Of a DNA stretch of 10,829 nucleotides, positions 6,430 to 10,829 are shown piece after piece. The stretch is from Alphaproteobacteria bacterium MarineAlpha3_Bin3. GTDB taxonomy: Bacteria; Pseudomonadota; Alphaproteobacteria; Rhodospirillales; Casp-alpha2. Each line of letters opens with the position of its first letter. Position 1 is the stretch's first letter. The stretch lies in NCBI GenBank assembly GCA_002938075.1, contig PTLK01000040.1:1-10829 (forward strand). The letters are read 5' to 3'. The notes beneath the pieces are model-generated. The model was not told the origin of the DNA. It made no database searches and was given only the letters and a program-made list of their open reading frames with translations. Both the position numbers and the translations under genes were made by a program.

Positions 6430-7375
6430 GGTGGCCCTCGATAAAACGCAGCGTCCCGGTCGTGGAGCGCAAGACCATGGAATGGGTAATGGCGCCGCCG
6501 GGGACATGGCGCACGCCTTCCAGCATGTCGCTGTAGGTAACGCCGGTGGCGGCGAAGGTGACGTTGCCCGAGGCCATGTCCTCGGTTGCGTATTTGCGCT
6601 CCAGGTCCTCGATGCCGAGGCGCTGGGCCTCGGTCCTTTGATCGTTGTTGCGGAACACCAAGCGTCCCTGCATCTGTCCGCCGACGCCCCTGAGCGCCGC
6701 CGCCGCCAGTACCCCTTGCGGGGCACCGCCGATACCTAAGAATATATCGACGCCGGCTTCCGGCTGGGTGGCGGCGATGACGCCGCTGACGTCGCCGTCC
6801 TGGATCAGCCGGATGCGGGCACCGGTTTCACGGATCTTGGCGATCAGTTCGGCATGGCGCGGCCGGTCCAGCATGCAGACTACCAGGTCCGTCACCTTGG
6901 TCCCCTTGGCGTCGGCCAGCGCCGCCAAATTGTCCGCCGGTTCGTTGTCGAGATCGACGATTCCGTCCGGCAGCCCCGGGCCGACTGCGATCTTGTCCAT
7001 ATAGATGTTGGGGACGGTGAGGAATCCGCCGTCCTCGGCCATGGCGATCACGGCCAGCGCATTGGGGCCGCCCCGGGCGACGATGGTCGTGCCTTCCAGC
7101 GCCACCAGGGCGATGTCCACCTTGGGCCCGTCGCCGGTGCCCAGCGTTTCGCCGACGTAAAGCTTTTCCGCTTCGCCCTCGGCGCCTTCGCCGATGCGCA
7201 CCGTGCCGTCCAGGGCCAGCCGGTTCAGGGTCCTGTGCATGGCGCTGACGGCCGCCTGGTCGACGGCTTTCTCATCGCCGCCACCCATGAAATTGTACGC
7301 CGCCAAGGCCGCGGACTCGGTCACTCGGACGGATTCGAGGGCGAGGTTTCGATCGCTGACGACGTCTTTGGCCAT
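6398..7375 (-). CDS. glpX: Class II fructose-1,6-bisphosphatase GlpX homologue with altered active site
   Basis: A 325-residue protein, full length for GlpX, which normally hydrolyses fructose 1,6-bisphosphate to fructose 6-phosphate in gluconeogenesis. Family motifs are plain: RVTESAALAAYNFMGGGDE (17-35), GGPNALAVIAMAE (102-114), YMDKIAVGPG (125-134), DRPRH (170-174), IQDGDVSGVIAAT (191-203), FAATGVT (274-280). However, the acidic centre is changed. Using E. coli GlpX as remembered, D33 and E57 are kept (D39, E63) and so is E88 (E94), but E59 becomes A65, D61 becomes G67, D85 becomes V91, and E213 becomes Q220. The usual GEGERDEAPML reads GEGAEGEAEKL and DPLEGT reads VALEGT. The frame is unbroken, so this is not a pseudogene by disruption. 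The ATG has GGGGA directly before it, a poorly spaced ribosome site. It sits 51 bp after hom and overlaps recJ. The fold assignment is firm; bisphosphatase activity is doubtful. Confidence 0.9.
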   Translation of the reverse strand: MAKDVVSDRNLALESVRVTESAALAAYNFMGGGDEKAVDQAAVSAMHRTLNRLALDGTVRIGEGAEGEAEKLYVGETLGTGDGPKVDIALVALEGTTIVARGGPNALAVIAMAEDGGFLTVPNIYMDKIAVGPGLPDGIVDLDNEPADNLAALADAKGTKVTDLVVCMLDRPRHAELIAKIRETGARIRLIQDGDVSGVIAATQPEAGVDIFLGIGGAPQGVLAAAALRGVGGQMQGRLVFRNNDQRTEAQRLGIEDLERKYATEDMASGNVTFAATGVTYSDMLEGVRHVPGGAITHSMVLRSTTGTLRFIEGHHDFIRGTAKT

Positions 7376-7426
7376 TCCCCATTGTTGACCTGATCGGATC
7401 GGAAGGCTAGTCCAAAAAGACCCGCC

Positions 7427-8719
7427 CTAAAGAGCCTCGATGCGGATCATCCGGGGCGGCTCGACGATCGCCTCGACGGCGGCGATTTCGTCTAACGCCC
7501 GGGTCATGCCGGCCTCTTCTGTATCGTGCATGGTCATCACCACCGGCACCGGTTCGCCGGGGTCCCGGGTCCGCTGCAGTACCGATTCCATGGATACCGC
7601 GTGGTCCCGCAATATGGCCGCGATATCGGCGAACACGCCGGGCCGGTCGACCACCATCAGGCGGATGTAATAAGCGCCCTTGTGCATTTCCATGGGCACC
7701 GGGGGGATGGATTTCAGTTCGCTCGCCGGCACCCCGAACGTCGGCACCTTCAAACCGCGGGCAATGTCGATCAAATCGGCGGCGACAGCGGAAGCCGTCG
7801 GCCCGGCGCCGGCGCCATGGCCTTCGTGAACGATGGTGTCGCAAAAATCCCCGTCCGCCACCACCGCGTTGAGCGAGCCCGACACATGGGCGATCGGCGA
7901 GGAGGATGGAACCATGCATGGGTGGACGCGCTGTTCCAGCCCGTCTTCCCGCACCGAGGCAACCCCCAGCAGCTTGATGCTGTATCCCAATTCGCTCGCG
8001 AACTGCATGTCCATCAGCGAGACGTGGCGGATGCCTTCGATGTGGACGGCGTCGAAGTTGACTTCGCCGCCGAAGGCGACGCTGGCCAGGATCGCCAACT
8101 TGTGCGCCGTATCAATGCCGTCGATGTCGAAGCTGGGATCGGCCTCGGCGTAACCCAGTTCCTGACATTCCTTGAGAATGTCCTCGAACTCGCGGCCCTG
8201 GTCGGTCATCGCGCTGAGGATGTAATTGCAGGTGCCGTTGAGGATGCCGTAGACGCAGCTCAGGCGATTGCCGGCCAATCCTTCGCGCAATGATTTGATA
8301 ATCGGGATGCCGCCGGCCACCGCCGCCTCGAAGGCAAGGGTCACGTCCTTGGCCTCGGCCGCCCTGGCCAACGCCGTGCCGTGATGGGCGATCAGCGCCT
8401 TGTTGGCGGTGACCAAGTGCTTGCCGGCTTCAATGGCGGCCTCGCACAGGTCCTTGGCGATGCCGTCGGAACCGCCGATCAGCTCCACCACCACGTCGAC
8501 ATCGTCATCGGCGGCCATCGGCAGGGCGTCGGCGTAACAGCGAATGCCGTTCTTTTCGGCCTCTTTCATCTTAGAAGCGTCGGGATCGGCAACAGCCACC
8601 AAGCGGACGGTGCGCCCCGAGCGGCGTTCGATAATTTCCGCCTGCTCCGTCAGCAGCTTAAAGGTGCCGCCGCCTATGGTGCCGAGGCCGGCGATACCTA
8701 TTTTTAGTGGCGGATTCAA
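7427..8719 (-). CDS. hom: Homoserine dehydrogenase with C-terminal ACT domain
   Basis: This 430-residue cytosolic enzyme reduces aspartate 4-semialdehyde to homoserine with NAD(P)H, the branch step to threonine and methionine. The N-terminal Rossmann motif GLGTIGGG (11-18) binds the cofactor. TANKALI (104-110), FEAAVAGGIPIIKSL (130-144), GILNGTCNYIL (158-168) and GYAEADPSFDIDGIDTAHKL (189-208) form the substrate and catalytic region, with K107 and K207 as the expected lysines. GAGAGPTASAV (302-312) closes the catalytic part. Residues about 350-425 (YYIRLMVVDRPGVFADIAAIL onward) form an ACT domain, used for feedback control by threonine in related enzymes. The start codon is TTG at 8719; no ATG or GTG lies near and the next residues match family N-termini. 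It overlaps the TGA stop of the upstream aminotransferase by two bases, so translation is probably coupled. Confidence 0.96.
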   Translation of the reverse strand: MNPPLKIGIAGLGTIGGGTFKLLTEQAEIIERRSGRTVRLVAVADPDASKMKEAEKNGIRCYADALPMAADDDVDVVVELIGGSDGIAKDLCEAAIEAGKHLVTANKALIAHHGTALARAAEAKDVTLAFEAAVAGGIPIIKSLREGLAGNRLSCVYGILNGTCNYILSAMTDQGREFEDILKECQELGYAEADPSFDIDGIDTAHKLAILASVAFGGEVNFDAVHIEGIRHVSLMDMQFASELGYSIKLLGVASVREDGLEQRVHPCMVPSSSPIAHVSGSLNAVVADGDFCDTIVHEGHGAGAGPTASAVAADLIDIARGLKVPTFGVPASELKSIPPVPMEMHKGAYYIRLMVVDRPGVFADIAAILRDHAVSMESVLQRTRDPGEPVPVVMTMHDTEEAGMTRALDEIAAVEAIVEPPRMIRIEAL

Positions 8720-9939
8720 TGGGAGGCCGCCCGCTTTCCGTCTTTGCCGGTTTCCTCTTGGCCGGTGCCGCTAAGGAAGGCCTTGATGTTGCGGACCGCC
8801 TGGCGGATTCGTTGGCGGTTTTCCACCAGCGCGATGCGGACGTAGCCTTCGCCGTGCTCGCCGAAGCCGATGCCCGGCGACACCGCGACCTCGGCTTCGC
8901 TCAGCAAAAGCTTTGAAAATTCCATCGAGCCCATGGCCTTGAACGGTTCCGGGATCGGCGCCCAGGCGAACATGGTCGCCGGCGGCGACGGCACCTCCCA
9001 ACCGGCCGACGCCAGGCCTTCGATGAGGACGTCGCGGCGCCCCTTGTAGGTCCGGCGGATTTCCTCGACGCAGTCCTGCGGCCCGTTCAAGGCCGCCGTG
9101 CAGGCAACCTGGACCGGGGTGAAGGCGCCGTAATCCAGGTACGATTTAATCCGCCCCAGGGCGGCGATCAGCTTGTGGTTGCCGGTCGCGAAGCCGATCC
9201 GCCAACCGGGCATGGAATAGGTCTTGCTCATCGACGTGAACTCGACGGCGACGTCCCAGGCGCGCTTGATCTGGAGGATCGACGGCGGCGGATTCCCATC
9301 GAAATAAATTTCCGCATAGGCCAGGTCCGACAGGATGTAGATGCCGTGATAGAGGCAGAAATCCACCACCTCGGCATAGAAATCCAGATCGACGGTCCTG
9401 GCCGTCGGGTTGTTGGGATAGTTGAGCACCAACGCCGTCGGTTTCGGCACTGAGTGCTGGACGGCGCGCTTCAAGGCTTCCAGGAGGCCGTGTTCGGGCT
9501 CAACCGGAATCGAGCGCACCGCGGCGCCGGCGATAATGAAGCCGAACTGATGGATCGGATAGCTGGGATTGGGGACCAGGATCAGGTCGCCGGGGCTGGT
9601 GATGGCCGACGACAGGTTGGCCAACCCTTCCTTCGATCCCAAGGTCACGATGGTTTCGGTTTCCGGGTCCACGTCGACCCCGAAACGGTTGCCGTAATAG
9701 GCGGCGACGGCCTTGCGGAGCCCCGGAATGCCACGCGACATGGAATAGCGGTGCGTCTTCGGATCCTGCACCGCCTCGGTCAGCTTGGCAACGATATGGG
9801 GCGGCGTCGGCAGGTCCGGGTTGCCCATGCCGAAATTGATGATGTCGGCGCCTTCGGCCCGGGCACGCGCCTTCATCGCGTTGACCTCGGCAAACATGTA
9901 CGGCGGCAACCGCCTGATTCTATGGAATTCCTGTTCCAT
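8716..9939 (-). CDS. alaC: PLP-dependent aminotransferase, AlaC/LL-DAP aminotransferase-like
   Basis: A 407-residue fold-type I (class I/II) aminotransferase. Family landmarks are INFGMGNPDLPTPPHI (34-49), NYPNNPTA (173-180), SDLAYAE (204-210) and SMSKTYSMPGWRIGF (236-250), where K239 forms the Schiff base with pyridoxal phosphate and R247 helps hold its phosphate. YVRIALVEN near the end supplies the substrate-carboxylate arginine. The N-terminus EFHRIRRLPPYMFAEVN is characteristic of the AlaC (YfdZ) group, glutamate-pyruvate aminotransferases often annotated as LL-diaminopimelate aminotransferase; alanine synthesis is the likeliest role, but the amino donor and acceptor are not fixed by sequence. 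The ATG at 9939 is chosen because homologues begin at this motif, although the ribosome-binding site is weak. It is the first gene of the cluster alaC-hom-glpX-recJ-deaminase, an order I recall as common in alphaproteobacteria. A short charged tail (GQEETGKDGKRAASH) is lineage-specific. Confidence 0.9.
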   Translation of the reverse strand: MEQEFHRIRRLPPYMFAEVNAMKARARAEGADIINFGMGNPDLPTPPHIVAKLTEAVQDPKTHRYSMSRGIPGLRKAVAAYYGNRFGVDVDPETETIVTLGSKEGLANLSSAITSPGDLILVPNPSYPIHQFGFIIAGAAVRSIPVEPEHGLLEALKRAVQHSVPKPTALVLNYPNNPTARTVDLDFYAEVVDFCLYHGIYILSDLAYAEIYFDGNPPPSILQIKRAWDVAVEFTSMSKTYSMPGWRIGFATGNHKLIAALGRIKSYLDYGAFTPVQVACTAALNGPQDCVEEIRRTYKGRRDVLIEGLASAGWEVPSPPATMFAWAPIPEPFKAMGSMEFSKLLLSEAEVAVSPGIGFGEHGEGYVRIALVENRQRIRQAVRNIKAFLSGTGQEETGKDGKRAASH

Positions 9940-10013
9940 AATGGTTCACATGCCAGATGGCGTTGGTTGGTACAAGCCCAAACAGTCGGCCATGTAAATG
10001 TGGCGTTATTAAG

Positions 10014-10061
10014 GGCCCCGTCCAAGGTTCTTTGGGGGTTAACTGGGAGTCCCTTGGGGCC
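10014..10061 (-). terminator. Imperfect hairpin after the OmpA-domain gene
   Basis: GGCCCC (10014-10019) pairs with GGGGCC (10056-10061), and AAGG (10024-10027) with CCTT (10052-10055), giving a 10-bp stem with a four-base bulge and a long loop, 9 bases beyond the stop at 10070. There is no T-run, so this is a weak candidate. The rest of the 130-bp gap (9940-10069) must hold the promoter for the aminotransferase operon, but no convincing hexamer pair was found. Confidence 0.25.
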
Positions 10062-10069
10062 ACCCGGAC

Positions 10070-10829
10070 TCAGTTGGTCAAATAGACCTCGGCGCGGCGG
10101 TTGCCGGCCTCGCCCGACGGCATGAATTCGTAATAAATCGGCTCGGCGTCCGACACCGCGGCGATCTGGATGTCCTCTTTGTTGATGCCCATGCGCACCA
10201 GCTCGCTGACCACCCTATCGGCGCGGGCGGCCGAAACCTGGAAATTGACCATCTTGTGCTTGACCGGGGGCAGGTTGCGGGTGCGGGTGCTGGAGTGGCC
10301 GACGATCCAGAGCTTGCCGCCGTTCTTGCGCTGCAGGCGGGTGACGGCGCGGAGTATCCGCTTGTCGTCGGCCTTCAGCTTCGAAGATCCGTTGTCGAAG
10401 AAAATGGTCGCCACCTTGACCGTCCGCCCCGGCGCGGCATAAGCGGCGCGGCTTTCCATCAGGCGGCTCGCGGCCGGGGGTCGCGGCGGCGTTGCCACTG
10501 CCGGCATGGTTGCTTCAATGGCGGCCATGGCGCCGATGGTTTCGATGCCCTGTGACGAGATGACGATGGTCGCCTGTTCGCCGGGCGCCGCCGGCAACTG
10601 GGCATTGGCCGAAAGACCGCTTCTGGCATCGGCGCGAGCGCGGATTTCAGCCAATTGCCGGGCCAGGCGGTCTTGGTCTTGCTGCTGTTCGGCGGTCATC
10701 GCCGGCAGTTCCAGCTTCGGCATCGCCGGTGGCCGGGTGGTCAAGGCCGGGGGCTGACCCGGGGCCGGGGCGTTCGGTATCGTGGTCGCGGGGGCCATCG
10801 GCGCGGCGCTCGGCGGCGGCGTGGTGGCG
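10070..10829 (-). CDS. OmpA-family C-terminal domain protein (partial, 5' end beyond window)
   Basis: The frame is open to the right edge, so the true start and any signal peptide lie outside. The visible N-terminal part is a proline/alanine-rich linker, followed by a glutamine/arginine-rich helical stretch (EQQQDQDRLARQLAEIRARA). The last about 115 residues are an OmpA-like peptidoglycan-binding domain: VATIFFDNGSSKLKADDKRI, then IVGHSS, VSAARADRVVSELVRMGI and a final GNRRAEVYL. Such proteins normally tether the outer membrane or an envelope complex to the cell wall in the periplasm. The usual GHTD motif reads GHSS here, so the aspartate that contacts diaminopimelate in typical OmpA domains is absent, while the arginine of the SxxRA helix is kept. 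It is separated from the aminotransferase operon by 130 bp and is probably transcribed on its own or with genes to the right. Confidence 0.85.
   Translation of the reverse strand, partial: ATTPPPSAAPMAPATTIPNAPAPGQPPALTTRPPAMPKLELPAMTAEQQQDQDRLARQLAEIRARADARSGLSANAQLPAAPGEQATIVISSQGIETIGAMAAIEATMPAVATPPRPPAASRLMESRAAYAAPGRTVKVATIFFDNGSSKLKADDKRILRAVTRLQRKNGGKLWIVGHSSTRTRNLPPVKHKMVNFQVSAARADRVVSELVRMGINKEDIQIAAVSDAEPIYYEFMPSGEAGNRRAEVYLTN

Noticed and set aside
6430..6726. Open frame extending recJ by 99 codons upstream of the ATG at 6429
   Set aside because: It lies wholly inside glpX, has an Arg/Ser/Pro-rich composition typical of an off-frame read, and no RecJ family sequence; RecJ proteins begin close to the FLGVEKSLTGKRW segment.
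6398..7375. The GlpX substitutions as a frameshift artefact
   Set aside because: The frame is continuous and flanking motifs are in register on both sides of each substitution, so simple indel errors do not explain V91, G67 or Q220.
1..10829. CRISPR array, toxin-antitoxin pair, or phage defence system
   Set aside because: No regularly spaced repeats, no small paired ORFs with known toxin motifs and no nuclease/helicase defence genes were seen; RecJ and the deaminase have ordinary housekeeping context here.

Overview
The window looks like chromosomal DNA of a high-GC alphaproteobacterium, most likely of the Rhodospirillales type. The evidence is GC-rich coding sequence with GC-ending codons, a conserved alphaproteobacterial gene order (alaC-like aminotransferase, hom, glpX, recJ), and a dispersed short palindrome of the kind common in that class. 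The species cannot be named from the sequence.

Layout. Positions 1-690 hold no intact gene. They contain a frame-broken remnant of a thioredoxin-fold (redoxin/TlpA-like) gene, an 11-bp-stem palindrome, and a tandem TTCCGTATA repeat, in visibly AT-richer DNA next to the 3' end of a tRNA-Glu(UUC) gene on the minus strand (691-766). A plus-strand gene for a PPi-type 6-phosphofructokinase (957-2180) follows, with a recognisable promoter. Convergent to it is a minus-strand MFS exporter with a histidine-rich tail (2395-3774). Upstream of the MFS gene lies a 315-bp intergenic region dense in palindromes. It carries an 18-bp perfect inverted repeat enclosing 150 bp, and near its middle a 12-1-12 palindrome that reads as a chromosomal parS site lacking one central base.

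From 9939 down to 4090 five minus-strand genes are packed as a probable operon: alaC-like aminotransferase, homoserine dehydrogenase (TTG start overlapping the upstream stop), glpX, recJ (start inside glpX) and a dCMP deaminase-family gene. A separate minus-strand OmpA-domain protein enters from the right edge (stop at 10070).

How the genes relate. The aminotransferase and homoserine dehydrogenase are amino-acid metabolism genes. RecJ and the deaminase serve DNA repair and nucleotide supply. Pfp and GlpX act on the same step, the interconversion of fructose 6-phosphate and fructose 1,6-bisphosphate. The most notable observation is that this GlpX keeps the family fold and many conserved motifs but has replaced several acidic residues needed for metal binding and catalysis (positions equivalent to E. 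coli E59, D61, D85 and E213). It may therefore be catalytically dead or repurposed, and the reversible PPi-dependent enzyme 4 kb away could cover the gluconeogenic step. The second most notable is the palindrome cluster at 3859-4008.
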